A stretch of DNA of 64,000 nt from assembly GCF_004801285.1 (NCBI RefSeq), contig NZ_SSNY01000001.1, positions 310,001 through 374,000 of the forward strand, read 5' to 3'. The DNA comes from Ollibium composti. GTDB lineage: Bacteria; Pseudomonadota; Alphaproteobacteria; Rhizobiales; Rhizobiaceae. Below the pieces are notes generated by a model. The model had not been told where the DNA came from. It worked only from the letters and a program-made list of their open reading frames with translations, and ran no database searches. Positions 49,857 through 60,140 of the stretch are shown in pieces; positions within the stretch are counted from its first letter, which is position 1, and each line of letters begins with the position of its first letter. A program made the position numbers and the translations under genes.

Positions 49857-50786
49857 TCAAGCCCTGAACGCCTCCCGAAGCACCTCGAATGGAGCAAGCG
49901 CGCCGCGCACCTGGACCACGGCAGCGGCGACCTTGTGGGCGCGGCGTGCCGCTTCGCCCGGCGTATGCCCCGCAAGGCGAGCCGCAAGGTAACCGCCATT
50001 GAAGGAATCGCCGGCGCCGGTGGTGTCGACGGGTTCGGCGACATGGATTGCGGCGACGGACTGCGCCTGCCCGCCGGCATGGACCAGCGCCGGCTGCTCG
50101 CCGTTCTTGACCACCACTTCCTTGACCTGCTCGCCAATCCTCCTCGCCGTCGTTTCGGGAGTGGCGTCGCCATAGAGCGCCTGTTCGTCCGGAAAGGTCG
50201 GCAGGGCGATGTCGGTCAGTTCCAGCGCGCGGGCGATCGCGGCCTGCGCCTCGTCTTTGCTCTGCCACAGGCGCGGCCGGTAGTTGGGATCGAAGGCGAT
50301 CAGGCTGCCAGCCGATCTGGCGGCTGCGACGGCGGCGAGCAAGCCATCGCGCGCGGCTCCCTCCAGGATTGCCAAAGTGATTCCGGAAAAGTAGACAAGC
50401 GATTGATTTTCAAGATTCTTCGCCAGCGCGGTAGGATCGGAGGCGAGCTGCTTGGCTGCGGCGTCGGCACGCCAGTAGGTGAAGGCGCGCTCGGCGCCGG
50501 TCAGCGTGATGGCGTAGAGGCCCGGCCGCGCGCCGGCGATGACGGGACTGGCGCCGATGCCGATGCCGTGCCGGCCGAAGAAGGCGATCTGGTCGCGCGA
50601 GAACGGGTCGTCGCCGAAAGCGGAGACATAGGTGGCCGAACGGTCCGGACAAAGCGCATGCAGCGCCCACAGCGTGTTGAGGGTGTCGCCGGCAAAGCCC
50701 ATCTTCCAGCCGTCGCCCTGGCCCGACAGTTCGATCATGCATTCGCCGATCGTGACGATGCCGGGCCGGGCGCTGTCTGTTGCCAT
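49857..50786 (-). CDS. kdgK: PfkB-family sugar kinase, probably 2-dehydro-3-deoxygluconokinase
   Basis: This 309-residue ribokinase-fold enzyme begins VTIGECMIEL and has the anion-hole and catalytic motif D-T-T-G-A-G-D-S-F-N-G-G near residue 260, with the base aspartate in GAGDS. The N-terminus and the FDPNYRPRLW segment resemble KDG kinases, which phosphorylate 2-keto-3-deoxygluconate in hexuronate breakdown. Other PfkB sugars cannot be excluded. AGGAGG lies 5-6 bases before the ATG. The galM neighbour fits sugar metabolism. Confidence 0.78.
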   Translation of the reverse strand: MATDSARPGIVTIGECMIELSGQGDGWKMGFAGDTLNTLWALHALCPDRSATYVSAFGDDPFSRDQIAFFGRHGIGIGASPVIAGARPGLYAITLTGAERAFTYWRADAAAKQLASDPTALAKNLENQSLVYFSGITLAILEGAARDGLLAAVAAARSAGSLIAFDPNYRPRLWQSKDEAQAAIARALELTDIALPTFPDEQALYGDATPETTARRIGEQVKEVVVKNGEQPALVHAGGQAQSVAAIHVAEPVDTTGAGDSFNGGYLAARLAGHTPGEAARRAHKVAAAVVQVRGALAPFEVLREAFRA

Positions 50787-50926
50787 CGATTCCTCCTGCG
50801 TGATTGCGGACCCTGTAGCCTTTTTGTCACGGCAACGCCATGCTTCGGAACGCGTTTGACTGTCGCCCCGCGCCGTGAGATGCGGCCTGCTACGGTTGCG
50901 TGCGTACAGCATGAACGGGAGACGGT

Positions 50927-51364
50927 TTGAACTCGATCTGGCGATATGGCCTTGCCGTGCTCGGGCTGGCGGTTGTGCTGACGGGCGTCGTGCTTGTCGC
51001 TTACCTGCACGGCAGCGGGCAGGGGCCGGACCTGTCGCGCACCAGGGCGACCGCGAACGGCCTGTTCGTCGTCGCCATCAGGCCGCAAAGCGGTGCCGTG
51101 CGGGTCGGCGAACTGCAAAGCTGGCAACTGACGCTGACGACGAAGGCGGGCGCGCCGGTCGAGTATGCAGCCGTCGATATTTCAGGCGGCATGCCGCGCA
51201 ACAGCAACCTTTTGCCGACCAGTCCGCAAGTGGCGGATTATCTCGGGCAGGGACGCTACCGCATCGACGGTGTGAAATTCTCGATGCGCGGCTGGTGGCA
51301 GCTTCGGTTGACCGTATCGGCCGCGCAGGGCTCGGATTCGGTCGTCTTCAACTTCGTGTTGTGA
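50927..51364 (+). CDS. FixH-like membrane-anchored protein
   Basis: This 145-residue protein has one N-terminal hydrophobic helix (RYGLAVLGLAVVLTGVVLVAY) followed by an exported immunoglobulin-like domain (about 45-140). WQLTLTTKAGAPV, a GGMPRNSNL segment and GRYRIDGVKFSMRGWWQL match the FixH/YtkA type. It may assist metalloprotein or cytochrome oxidase assembly, but no fix genes are present. The start is TTG, with GGGAGA 5 bases upstream. It ends 4 bases short of the convergent putR stop. Confidence 0.65.
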   Translation: MNSIWRYGLAVLGLAVVLTGVVLVAYLHGSGQGPDLSRTRATANGLFVVAIRPQSGAVRVGELQSWQLTLTTKAGAPVEYAAVDISGGMPRNSNLLPTSPQVADYLGQGRYRIDGVKFSMRGWWQLRLTVSAAQGSDSVVFNFVL

Positions 51365-51368
51365 GGCT

Positions 51369-51818
51369 CTACCGGTCCTTGACCGTCTCCATCGCCACGA
51401 AGGTCGAGGTCTGCGCCACATGCGGCAGGGCGGAGATGCGTTCGCCCAGCACGCGGCGGTAGGCGGCAATGTCGCGCGTGCGCACTTTCAGGAGATAGTC
51501 GAAGCTGGCCGCCATCATGTGGCACTGCTCGATTTCCGGAACGCCCGTCACGGCGCGGTTGAAGGCGTCGAGCGCGGCCGAGCGCGTGTCCGAGAGCTTC
51601 ACCTGCACGAAGGCGACATGGCCTTCGCCCATCTTCTCGCGGTCGACGATGGCCGCATAGCCGCGGATGAAACCGTCCTTCTCCAGCCGCTTCACGCGCG
51701 CCTGCACCGGCGTCTTCGACAGGCCGACGCGTTCGGCGAGCTCGGCCATGGACAGCCGGCCGCTGCGCGCGAGCACGACAAGGATATTGCGGTCTATGCG
51801 ATCCAGATGGTCTTCCAT
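51369..51818 (-). CDS. putR: Lrp/AsnC-family regulator of proline utilisation
   Basis: This 149-residue Lrp-type protein has an N-terminal helix-turn-helix (about residues 20-45, with LAERVGLSKTPVQARVKRL) and a C-terminal RAM ligand domain. It is divergent from putA across about 146 bases, matching alphaproteobacterial PutR. PutR activates putA in the presence of proline; the ligand domain should bind the amino acid. The shared promoter region would contain its operator. Confidence 0.9.
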   Translation of the reverse strand: MEDHLDRIDRNILVVLARSGRLSMAELAERVGLSKTPVQARVKRLEKDGFIRGYAAIVDREKMGEGHVAFVQVKLSDTRSAALDAFNRAVTGVPEIEQCHMMAASFDYLLKVRTRDIAAYRRVLGERISALPHVAQTSTFVAMETVKDR

Positions 51819-51964
51819 GATCCTGAATGCGATCCAAATCGATTACTTTTCCGTTCTGTATTAGACTGATTGGCCTTTCCTGTCGATTTCTTTGGATCGG
51901 TTTGTTGCCAAGGGCTGTGCTAGCCTCGCGCGCACCTATCAACGCGCATTTCGACAGGACCGCC

Positions 51965-54900
51965 ATGCCCGCGCTCGACACGATCCGCCAACAGATCCGC
52001 GCCACCTATCTGCCGAACGAGGACGAGGCCGTGCAACGGCTGGCGGCGGCGACAGGATTGACGCAGGAGGATCGTGCGGCGATCTCGAAGCGCGCGGCCG
52101 ATCTGGTGCGCGCGGTGCGCGGTTCGACCGATCCGCGACTTATGGAGGTGTTCCTCTCGGCCTACGGACTCTCCACCAAGGAGGGCGTGGCGCTGATGTG
52201 CCTGGCCGAGGCGCTGCTGCGCGTGCCGGACGCCGAGACGATGGACGACCTGATCGCCGACAAGATCGCGCCGCACGACTGGTCGGCGCATTCGGGCGAA
52301 TCCAGCTCCATCTTCGTTAATGCCTCGACCTGGGCGCTGATGCTGACCGGGCGGGTGCTGGAGGAGGGCGAAGGCTCGATCGAACGGACGCTGCGCGGCA
52401 TGGTGCGCCGGCTTGGCGAGCCGGTCATCCGCAAGGCGGTGGCGGCGGCGATGCGCGAGATGGGCGAGCAGTTCGTGCTCGGCCGCACCATCGCCGAAGC
52501 GATGAAGCGCGGCAGCGGCATGACGCGCAAGGGCTATCTCTATTCCTTCGACATGCTGGGCGAGGCGGCCCGCACCGAAGCGGACGCGCTGCGCTACCTG
52601 AAGGCCTATTCCGACGCGATCTCCTCGCTCGACGCCGGCTCGAACGGCCCCGATATCCGCCTGAACCACGGCATTTCGGTCAAGCTTTCGGCGTTGCATC
52701 CGCGCTATGAGATCCTGCACAGGGAGACGATGCTGCCGATGATGGCGGAGCGGCTCCTGTCGCTCGCCCTGCAGGCGCGGCACGCCCGCATGGGCCTCAA
52801 CGTCGACGCGGAGGAGGCCGACCGGCTCGACCTGTCGCTCGACGTCATCGAGCGCGTGCTGGCCGATCCCCGGCTGGCCGACTGGGATGGCTTCGGCGTC
52901 GTCGTGCAGGCCTATGGCCCGCGTGCCTTCTACGCCATCGACTGGCTGCACGCGCTGGCCAAAAAGCTGGACCGGCGCATCATGGTGCGCCTCGTCAAGG
53001 GCGCCTATTGGGACACCGAGATCAAGCGGGCGCAGGTGCTCGGCCTGCCGGGCTACCCGGTGTTCACCCGCAAGCCCAACACGGACGTGTCCTATCTCGC
53101 CTGCGCGCGCAAATTGCTCTCCATGACGGACCGCATCTATCCGCAGTTCGCCACCCACAACGCGCACACCGTCGCCGCCATCCTGTCGATGGCGACGGAC
53201 CGCGACAGTTTCGAGTTCCAGCGCCTGCACGGCATGGGCGAATCCCTGCACGAGACGGTGCGCAAGGCCGAGGGCACGCGCTGCCGGATCTATGCGCCGG
53301 TGGGCGCGCATTCGGATCTTCTGGCCTATCTGGTGCGGCGCCTGTTGGAAAACGGCGCCAATTCCTCCTTCGTCCATCAGATCACCGACGAGGATGTGGC
53401 GCCCGAGGACATCGCGCGCGATCCGCTCTCGGTGGTCGAAGCGCAGGGGCCTGCGGCTAATCCCAATATCCCGACGCCGGCGGCCATCTTCGGCGGCAAC
53501 CGCAGCAACGCCAAAGGCTTCGACATCACCGACCCGGTGACGCTGGCGGCGATCGAGAAGGAACGCGAAAAGTTCGCCGGCGCCGACCACTGGCATGCAA
53601 AGCCGCTCACCCGTGCCGCCGGCAAGGGCAAGGCGCGGCCGGTCAACAACCCTGCCAAGCCGTCGGAGGTGGTGGGTATGGTCACCGAGGCGACGGCGGA
53701 GCAGGCGGCCAAGGCAGTCGCTCTCGCTGTCGAGGCGCAGCCGGGCTGGGCGAAGACGTCGGTCGCCGAGCGCGCCGCGATCCTGCGCCGCGCCGCCGAT
53801 CTCTATGAAAAACACGCGGTGGAGTTCTTCGCGCTATGCACCCGCGAGGCCGGCAAGGTGTTGGCCGACGGCGTGGCGGAAGTGCGCGAGGCGGTGGATT
53901 TCCTGCGCTATTATGCGCAGCAGGCGGCGGAGGCTGAGACGGGCACCGAGGCGCGCGGCGCTATCGTGTGCATCTCGCCGTGGAATTTCCCGCTCGCCAT
54001 CTTCACCGGGCAGATCGCCGCCGCGCTCGTCACCGGCAATGCGGTGATCGCCAAGCCGGCGGAGCAGACGCCGCTGATCGCCTTCCGCGCCGTCGAACTG
54101 CTGCGCGAGGCGGGCGTGCCGCAAGACGTTATCCAGCTTCTGCCGGGCGACGGGCCCAGCGTCGGCGCGCCGCTGACGGCCGATCCGCGTATCGCCGGCG
54201 TCTGCTTCACCGGTTCGACTGAGGTCGCCAAGCTGATCGAGAAGCAACTGGCCAAGACAGCCGCACCCGACGCCATGCTGATCGCCGAGACGGGCGGGCT
54301 GAACGCCATGATCGTCGATTCCACCGCGCTCCCCGAACAGGCGGTGCGCGACGTGCTGGCCTCGGCTTTCCAGAGCGCCGGCCAGCGCTGCTCGGCGCTG
54401 CGCGTGCTCTATGTGCAGAAGGATGTGGAAAAGAAGGTGCTGGAGATGCTGAAAGGCGCGCTTGCGGCGCTGAAGGTCGGCGATCCGTGGCAGGTCGCCA
54501 CCGATGTCGGGCCGGTCATCGACGACGAGGCTAGGGCCGCCATCGGCGCCTATGTCGAGGCGATGGACGGAGAGGGACGGACGCTGGCAAAGCTCGATGT
54601 GCCGGGCGAGGGCCGCTTCGTCGCGCCCTCGGTGTTCCGGGTGAAGGGCATCGAAGAGATGGAACGCGAGGTGTTCGGCCCGGTGCTGCACGTCGCCACT
54701 TTCGAGGCCGAGAACATCGATCGCGTGATTTCGGCAATCAACCGCAAGGGCTACGGCCTGACCTTCGGCCTGCATACGCGCATCGAGGGCCGGGTGCAGC
54801 ATTTCGTCGACGGCATCCACGCCGGCAACATCTACGTCAACCGCAACCAGATCGGCGCTGTGGTCGGTTCGCAGCCCTTCGGCGGCGAGGGGTTGTCGGG

Positions 54901-55576
54901 CACCGGGCCGAAGGCGGGCGGGCCGCACTACCTGCGCCGTTTCCGCAAAGGTGCGGAAGCCGGCACGCACGTGGCCGAGGGCCGCAAGGTGACGGCGAGC
55001 GAGCTTGCCGACAACCTGCCCGATCCGGCGCTCGGCGGCTGGTCGACGCGCGCCGACCGCATCGCCATCCTGCGCAAGCACCTGCGCGGCAAGGGCGCCG
55101 CGGCCATCGCCGCCGCATCCAGCCTGGAATACGGCCAGATCGACCTGCCGGGACCGACCGGTGAGGCGAACACGCTTTCGCTGGCGCCGCGCGGCCGGGT
55201 GCTGGTGCTCGGGCCGGATGCCGACACGCTCCTTGCCCAGACCATCCAGGCGCTCGCCGCCGGCAATGCCGTGCTGGCGGTCGCGCCAGGAGCGCCGGCA
55301 GCACTTTCGGCGCTGACCGGCAAAGGCCTGCCGCTGGCGGCCATCGACGGCCGCCCCGATCCGGTCGAGGCGCGGGCGCTCAAGGTCGACGTGGTGGCGT
55401 TTTCGGGAACGGCGGAGGCGATGCGTGTCGTGCGGCAGGTTATCGCCGAACGCGACGGGCCGATCGTGCCGCTGGTCGGTGAGGTTTATTATCCGGCGGC
55501 CTATGTGCACGAGCGGGCGGTCTGCGTGGACACGACCGCTGCTGGTGGCAATGCGAGTTTGCTGGCGGCGGCGTAG
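51965..55576 (+). CDS. putA: Bifunctional proline dehydrogenase / L-glutamate gamma-semialdehyde dehydrogenase
   Basis: This 1203-residue PutA oxidises proline to glutamate in two steps. The FAD-dependent proline dehydrogenase barrel covers about residues 1-470 (KGAYWDTEIKRAQ, ATHNAHTVA, GMGESLHE). The aldehyde dehydrogenase runs from about 510 to 1000 with E775 in AETGG and C809 in SAGQRCSALR. An extra C-terminal domain follows, making it the long type without an N-terminal DNA-binding fold. Autoregulation is thus left to PutR. The frame opens at 51827, but the protein homology and an AGGA site favour 51965. Confidence 0.93.
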   Translation: MPALDTIRQQIRATYLPNEDEAVQRLAAATGLTQEDRAAISKRAADLVRAVRGSTDPRLMEVFLSAYGLSTKEGVALMCLAEALLRVPDAETMDDLIADKIAPHDWSAHSGESSSIFVNASTWALMLTGRVLEEGEGSIERTLRGMVRRLGEPVIRKAVAAAMREMGEQFVLGRTIAEAMKRGSGMTRKGYLYSFDMLGEAARTEADALRYLKAYSDAISSLDAGSNGPDIRLNHGISVKLSALHPRYEILHRETMLPMMAERLLSLALQARHARMGLNVDAEEADRLDLSLDVIERVLADPRLADWDGFGVVVQAYGPRAFYAIDWLHALAKKLDRRIMVRLVKGAYWDTEIKRAQVLGLPGYPVFTRKPNTDVSYLACARKLLSMTDRIYPQFATHNAHTVAAILSMATDRDSFEFQRLHGMGESLHETVRKAEGTRCRIYAPVGAHSDLLAYLVRRLLENGANSSFVHQITDEDVAPEDIARDPLSVVEAQGPAANPNIPTPAAIFGGNRSNAKGFDITDPVTLAAIEKEREKFAGADHWHAKPLTRAAGKGKARPVNNPAKPSEVVGMVTEATAEQAAKAVALAVEAQPGWAKTSVAERAAILRRAADLYEKHAVEFFALCTREAGKVLADGVAEVREAVDFLRYYAQQAAEAETGTEARGAIVCISPWNFPLAIFTGQIAAALVTGNAVIAKPAEQTPLIAFRAVELLREAGVPQDVIQLLPGDGPSVGAPLTADPRIAGVCFTGSTEVAKLIEKQLAKTAAPDAMLIAETGGLNAMIVDSTALPEQAVRDVLASAFQSAGQRCSALRVLYVQKDVEKKVLEMLKGALAALKVGDPWQVATDVGPVIDDEARAAIGAYVEAMDGEGRTLAKLDVPGEGRFVAPSVFRVKGIEEMEREVFGPVLHVATFEAENIDRVISAINRKGYGLTFGLHTRIEGRVQHFVDGIHAGNIYVNRNQIGAVVGSQPFGGEGLSGTGPKAGGPHYLRRFRKGAEAGTHVAEGRKVTASELADNLPDPALGGWSTRADRIAILRKHLRGKGAAAIAAASSLEYGQIDLPGPTGEANTLSLAPRGRVLVLGPDADTLLAQTIQALAAGNAVLAVAPGAPAALSALTGKGLPLAAIDGRPDPVEARALKVDVVAFSGTAEAMRVVRQVIAERDGPIVPLVGEVYYPAAYVHERAVCVDTTAAGGNASLLAAA

Positions 55577-55600
55577 GCGATAGGCTCGAAGCAAATCACC

Positions 55601-55633
55601 CCCACTCTGGCGCGCTTCGCGCGACGGAGTGGG
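55601..55633. repeat. Short palindromic remnant after putA
   Basis: CCCACTC and GAGTGGG enclose a GCGCGC-TTC-GCGCG hairpin. It resembles one arm of the longer palindromic elements of the window and is probably a decayed copy. It lies 25 bases after the putA stop. Confidence 0.5.
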
Positions 55634-55719
55634 AGTCGCTGCCATTCCCGATTGTGCTTGACGCCTCTGCGCCACCATCGACCCTTGCCGCGAATCACCG
55701 GCTCGGTTAGTCCGAAGCC

Positions 55720-57972
55720 ATGGGAAAGAGCCTTGTACCGCCGGGGGGCGGCGACGACGACAATATCGAACCGGTCGACCTGAAGAAGGCGCTCGAGGAG
55801 CGCTATCTCGCCTATGCGCTGTCGACCATCATGCACCGCGCCCTGCCGGACGTTCGCGACGGCATGAAGCCGGTGCATCGGCGCATCATGCACGCCATGC
55901 GCCTTCTGCGCCTCAACCCCGACCAGGGCTTCGCCAAGTGCGCGCGCATCGTCGGCGAGGTGATGGGCAAGTTCCATCCGCACGGCGACCAGTCGATCTA
56001 CGACGCGCTGGTGCGTCTGGCGCAGGATTTCTCCATGCGCTACCCGCTGGTCGACGGGCAGGGCAATTTCGGCAACATCGACGGCGATAACGCCGCCGCC
56101 ATGCGCTACACCGAGGCGCGCATGACCGAGGTGGCGACCGAGCTGCTTGCCGGCATCACCGAGGACGCGGTCGATTTCCGCCCGACCTATAACGAGGAGG
56201 ACGAGGAGCCGTCGGTCCTGCCCGGCGCCTTCCCGAACCTGCTTGCCAACGGCTCGTCCGGCATCGCGGTTGGCATGGCGACCTCGATCCCGCCGCATAA
56301 TGCGGCCGAATTGCTGGATGCCGCGCTTCTGCTGATCGACAATCCGGCCGCTTCGGTCGCCGACCTCGTGCAGTTCGTGCAGGGGCCGGATTTCCCGACC
56401 GGCGGCATCATCGTCGACGACCGCAAGTCGATCCTCGACGCCTACGAGACCGGCCGCGGCGGTTTTCGCGTCAGGGCGAAATGGCATCAGGAAGACCAGG
56501 GCCGGGGCACCTGGGTCATCGTCGTCACCGAAATCCCCTATGGCGTGCAGAAGTCGCGGCTGATCGAGAAGGCGGCCGAACTGCTCATCGCGCGCAAGCT
56601 GCCTCTCCTGGAAGACATCCGCGACGAAAGCGCGGAGGACATCCGCGTCGTGCTGGTGCCGAAGAGCCGCACGGTCGATCCCGGCCTTCTGATGGAATCG
56701 CTGTTCAAGCTGACGGAACTGGAAAGCCGCTTCCCGCTCAACATGAACGTGCTGTCGCGCGGCAAGGTGCCGAACGTGCTCTCCCTGAAGAGCGCCTTGC
56801 AGGAATGGCTCGACCATCGCCGCGAGGTGCTGATCCGCCGCTCCAAGCACCGGCTGGGCGAGATCGAGCGCCGGCTGGAAATCCTCGCCGGCTATCTGAT
56901 CGCCTATCTCAACATCGACGAGGTGATCCGCATCATCCGCGAGGAGGACGAGCCCAAGCCCGTCATGATGAAGCGCTGGGACCTGACCGACACCCAGGCC
57001 GAAGCGATCCTCAACATGCGCCTGCGCGCCCTGCGCAAGCTGGAAGAGTTCGAGATCCGCAAGGAGTTCGACGGGCTCACGGAAGAAAAGAAGCAGATCG
57101 AGGCTCTGCTTGCCTCCGAGGCGATGCAGTGGAAGACGATCAAGTGGCAGATCGGCGAACTGCGCGAGCGGTTCGGACCGGAGACCGAGATCGGCAAGCG
57201 CCGTACGACTTTCGCGGAAGCGCCGGAGCATGACCTGTCGGAGATCCATAATGCGATGATCGAGAAGGAGCCGGTGACGGTCATCGTCTCCGAAAAGGGC
57301 TGGCTGCGGGCGATGAAGGGCCATCTGTCCGACCATTCGCAATTCACCTTCAAGGAAGGCGATTCGCTGAAATTCGCTTTCCCGGCGCAGACCACCGACA
57401 AGATTTTGATCTTCACCACCGGCGGCAAGTTCTACACCATCGGCGCCGACCGGCTGCCCGGCGGGCGCGGCCATGGCGAGCCGATCCGCATCATCGTCGA
57501 CATGGAGAACGATCAGGACATCGTCACCGCCTTCGTGCACGATGCCGGCCGCAAGCTGCTGCTCGTTTCGCATCAGGGCAACGGCTTCGTCGTGCCAGAA
57601 ACCGAGGTGGTGGCCAATACCCGCAAGGGCAGGCAGGTGATGAACGTCAAGGCGCCGGACGAAGCCAAGCGCTGCGTGCCGGTGGCGGGCGACCATGCCG
57701 CAATCGTCGGCGAGAACCGCAAGATGCTGGTGTTCCCGCTTGCCGAAGTGCCGGAAATGACGCGCGGCAAAGGCGTGCGGCTGCAGAAGTACAAGGACGG
57801 CGGCATGCTCGACCTGAAGACCTTCGCCATGGCCGACGGCCTGTCGTGGCAGGATTCGGCCGACCGCACCTTCACCCGCAGCCAGGCGGAGCTTGCCGAA
57901 TGGATCGGCGTGCGCGCCTCGGCCGGCCGCATGGTGCCGAAGGGCTTCCCGAAGACGGGCCGGTTCGGATGA
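55720..57972 (+). CDS. parC: DNA topoisomerase IV subunit A
   Basis: This 750-residue type IIA topoisomerase subunit has the active-site tyrosine Y130 in [15 protein letters not shown] and LVDGQGNFG are also present, and the long tower and coiled-coil run to about 500 with the beta-pinwheel after it. It is ParC rather than GyrA: at 750 residues it is shorter than GyrA and the C-terminal pinwheel lacks a GyrA box. It decatenates daughter chromosomes with ParE. The residue at the usual quinolone-contact serine is Q91. The next gene starts with a 4-base overlap. Confidence 0.93.
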   Translation: MGKSLVPPGGGDDDNIEPVDLKKALEERYLAYALSTIMHRALPDVRDGMKPVHRRIMHAMRLLRLNPDQGFAKCARIVGEVMGKFHPHGDQSIYDALVRLAQDFSMRYPLVDGQGNFGNIDGDNAAAMRYTEARMTEVATELLAGITEDAVDFRPTYNEEDEEPSVLPGAFPNLLANGSSGIAVGMATSIPPHNAAELLDAALLLIDNPAASVADLVQFVQGPDFPTGGIIVDDRKSILDAYETGRGGFRVRAKWHQEDQGRGTWVIVVTEIPYGVQKSRLIEKAAELLIARKLPLLEDIRDESAEDIRVVLVPKSRTVDPGLLMESLFKLTELESRFPLNMNVLSRGKVPNVLSLKSALQEWLDHRREVLIRRSKHRLGEIERRLEILAGYLIAYLNIDEVIRIIREEDEPKPVMMKRWDLTDTQAEAILNMRLRALRKLEEFEIRKEFDGLTEEKKQIEALLASEAMQWKTIKWQIGELRERFGPETEIGKRRTTFAEAPEHDLSEIHNAMIEKEPVTVIVSEKGWLRAMKGHLSDHSQFTFKEGDSLKFAFPAQTTDKILIFTTGGKFYTIGADRLPGGRGHGEPIRIIVDMENDQDIVTAFVHDAGRKLLLVSHQGNGFVVPETEVVANTRKGRQVMNVKAPDEAKRCVPVAGDHAAIVGENRKMLVFPLAEVPEMTRGKGVRLQKYKDGGMLDLKTFAMADGLSWQDSADRTFTRSQAELAEWIGVRASAGRMVPKGFPKTGRFG

Positions 57973-58754
57973 CGGCAAGGCCGGCCCCGCGCTTACCGAT
58001 TGCGGCAGGCGCGGCGCTGACGGTCTTGCTTGTGGTTTTCATGATTGCCGCGCCGGCGCAGGCCGCGCAGCGCACGGTCTATCTCACTTTCGACGACGGG
58101 CCGCTCGACGGCACGTCAAATGTGCTTTCCGTGCTGGAGCAGGAGCAGGTTCCGGCGACGCTGTTCATGGTCGGTCAGCATGTGCTGGCGTCGTCCGAGC
58201 GCAAGGCGCTGCTGGCAAGAGCTAAGGCGATGCCGCTGGTGACGATCGGCAACCACTCTTTTTCGCATGCCAACAACCGCTACAAGGCCTTCTATGCCGA
58301 TACCGAAGGCGTGGTGGCCGATATGCTGAAGGCCAATGCTGTGCTCGGCCTGACGGTGAAGCCGGTGCCGGCGCGCCTGCCGGGGCGCGACGTGTTCCGG
58401 CTGCGCTACGTCTCGCGCAACGACCTCAGCGTCGGTGAAGTGCAGGCGGCCAGCGAGCAGGTCGACTTCGAGTTCGTCGCGGCGTCGGACTTCGACGTCT
58501 ACGGCTGGGATTTCGAGTGGTTTCACGATGGCACCGGCAAGCCGGTGCAGAAGGCCGAACGGCTGGTGGACGAGATCGCGCGCCTGTTCGCCTACGGCCA
58601 TATGCTGGAAAAGGACAAGCTGATCCTGCTCATGCACGACCAGATGTTTCAGGACAAATTCGACGGCGTCGTCAACCTGACGGCGCTGATTGCCGGCCTG
58701 CGCGCCCGGGGCTACGCCTTCGGCCATATCGCCGGTTACAGCCCGGCCGACTGA
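57969..58754 (+). CDS. Polysaccharide deacetylase family protein (NodB homology)
   Basis: This 261-residue exported protein has a signal peptide (about residues 1-32, ending AAPAQAA) and a NodB-type domain. Motif 1 is L-T-F-D-D-G-P, motif 2 is I-G-N-H-S-F-S-H with the zinc histidines, and a late LLMHDQ closes the fold. It removes acetyl groups from N-acetylated sugars in the envelope or cleaves a related ester. Its start overlaps the parC stop as ATGA, so they may be translated together, although the functions are unrelated. Confidence 0.86.
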   Translation: MTARPAPRLPIAAGAALTVLLVVFMIAAPAQAAQRTVYLTFDDGPLDGTSNVLSVLEQEQVPATLFMVGQHVLASSERKALLARAKAMPLVTIGNHSFSHANNRYKAFYADTEGVVADMLKANAVLGLTVKPVPARLPGRDVFRLRYVSRNDLSVGEVQAASEQVDFEFVAASDFDVYGWDFEWFHDGTGKPVQKAERLVDEIARLFAYGHMLEKDKLILLMHDQMFQDKFDGVVNLTALIAGLRARGYAFGHIAGYSPAD

Positions 58755-58759
58755 CAGCT

Positions 58760-59182
58760 TCAGGCGGCGAGGTCGTCGCCACTCTCCGGGCCGGCGTCGT
58801 TTTCCTGCCGGAGCCTGCGGGCGAGGGGGCCGTATTCCTGCGACCAGCCGATGACGGCGCGGAAGACCGGCTTCAGGCCATGCACGGCTTCGCTGATCTC
58901 GTATTCCACCCTCAACACATTCTCCGGATAGACGGTGCGCGTCACCAGCCCGTCGGCCTCCAGTTCGCGCAACCTGAGCGACAGCATGTGCTGGGTGATG
59001 CCGGGCAGCGCGCGCCGCAGCTCGCCGAAGCGGCGGGTGCGCTGCGCCAGCACCCACAGGATTTCGATCTTCCACTTGCCCGTCAGCGGCCGCATCGCCT
59101 CGATGAAGGTCATGTACGGCGGCTCGCCCGGGCGGCGGCAGGTGTCAGTATGATCGTTGGGGATGCTTGCAGGTCCGTTCAT
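58760..59182 (-). CDS. HxlR-family transcriptional regulator
   Basis: This 140-residue winged-helix protein of the HxlR type has MRPLTGKWKIEILWVLAQRT, RRFGELRRALPGI and TQHMLSLRLRELEADGLVTRT. It ends with an acidic tail. HxlR regulators respond to oxidants, aldehydes or formaldehyde-type stress, but no target is obvious. It is divergent from the TetR gene, with about 150 bases between them, and convergent with the deacetylase gene. Confidence 0.88.
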   Translation of the reverse strand: MNGPASIPNDHTDTCRRPGEPPYMTFIEAMRPLTGKWKIEILWVLAQRTRRFGELRRALPGITQHMLSLRLRELEADGLVTRTVYPENVLRVEYEISEAVHGLKPVFRAVIGWSQEYGPLARRLRQENDAGPESGDDLAA

Positions 59183-59306
59183 CGCTTACCACCTTGATGG
59201 TCGCGTCGACACGCCGCTTTACCCCAGCCCAAGCGGCGCCTCTCCATCGTGTCTTCTCTGATTCCGTCGCGTCATCTTGCACGAGAATAATCATTCGCGT
59301 AAAGAG

Positions 59307-59320
59307 CGAACGATCATTCG
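59307..59320. promoter_or_regulatory. Imperfect palindrome upstream of the TetR gene, probable operator
   Basis: CGAACGATCATTCG is an imperfect 14-bp palindrome (one mismatched pair), 16 bases ahead of the TetR start codon. A second ATCATTCGCG lies at 59290-59299, giving direct repeats 23 bases apart. This is the usual layout of a self-repressing TetR regulator, and the AATGAT/ATCATT half site is common in AcrR-type operators. Confidence 0.55.
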
Positions 59321-59335
59321 CGCGAATGGATAGCA

Positions 59336-60007
59336 ATGGAAACCCTGCTTGGCAACCTGCAAAAGGCGATCGACGGCGAGGCTGCTGCCATGTTGCCGTG
59401 CACACGCCCTGAACGGCGCGAGCGCCAGGTTCAACGCATCCTCGAAGCGGCCAAGGCCTGTTTCGTTCGCGCCGGCTTCCAGGGCGCGTCGATGCACGAC
59501 ATCTGCACTGAGGCCGGCATGAGCCCAGGCGCGCTCTATCGCTATTTCGCTTCCAAGGAGGCGATCATCGCGGCGATCTGCGAGGCGGATCGGCGCGAGG
59601 ATGCGACGCTGTTCAAGGCGGTGACGGCCAAGGCGGACGTCATCGAGGGCATGGTGCTCGGCGCGATGACCCATATCCGCCACATGCACGAGAGCCGCGC
59701 CGCGCCGCTGTTTGCCGAGATCTGCGCGGAGGCCGCCCGCAACAACGCCGTCGAATCGACATGCCGGTGCCATGTCGAGCAGGTGCAGGCCATGTTCCGC
59801 GCCTATCTCGGCGAAGCTATGGATCGCGGCGAGATCGACCCCGCCGTCGAGCTCGACGTTGTGGTGCCGACGCTGCTGGCCATCATAAACGGCATGGCGC
59901 TGAACGACCTGCCGGCGCGCGGCGTGCCGCTGGAGAAGCTGGAAACGCTGGTACGGGCGACGCTGATCGGCATTCTGCGCCCCACTGGCCAGCCGGGCGA
60001 AGGCTGA
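59336..60007 (+). CDS. TetR/AcrR-family transcriptional regulator
   Basis: This 223-residue repressor has an N-terminal TetR helix-turn-helix (about residues 32-78, with ILEAAKACFVRAGFQGASMHDIC and GMSPGALYRYFASKEAI). The all-helical ligand domain includes a cysteine-containing centre (ESTCRCHVEQ). The operator-like repeats ahead of it suggest self-control. The AI-2E transporter gene follows on the same strand 133 bases later and may be a target (inference). Confidence 0.88.
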   Translation: METLLGNLQKAIDGEAAAMLPCTRPERRERQVQRILEAAKACFVRAGFQGASMHDICTEAGMSPGALYRYFASKEAIIAAICEADRREDATLFKAVTAKADVIEGMVLGAMTHIRHMHESRAAPLFAEICAEAARNNAVESTCRCHVEQVQAMFRAYLGEAMDRGEIDPAVELDVVVPTLLAIINGMALNDLPARGVPLEKLETLVRATLIGILRPTGQPGEG

Positions 60008-60140
60008 CGCAACACCGGTTTGCCGCTATCTCTGCGGTCTGCGGGCAAGACCCATAACGTATTTGGATTGTGGTCACGATTGCTGCACTATGTTGTGACA
60101 AAAGCTGTTGCTTCGTAAGCCGGCCAATCGGGGAACGCAT

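Noticed and set aside
51920..53815. Minus-strand reading frame opposite the first half of putA
   Set aside because: It shows repetitive H/R/G/Q-rich shadow coding and has no family features.
55501..57978. Long minus-strand reading frame opposite parC
   Set aside because: parC is a certain gene. The antisense product has no recognisable domain.
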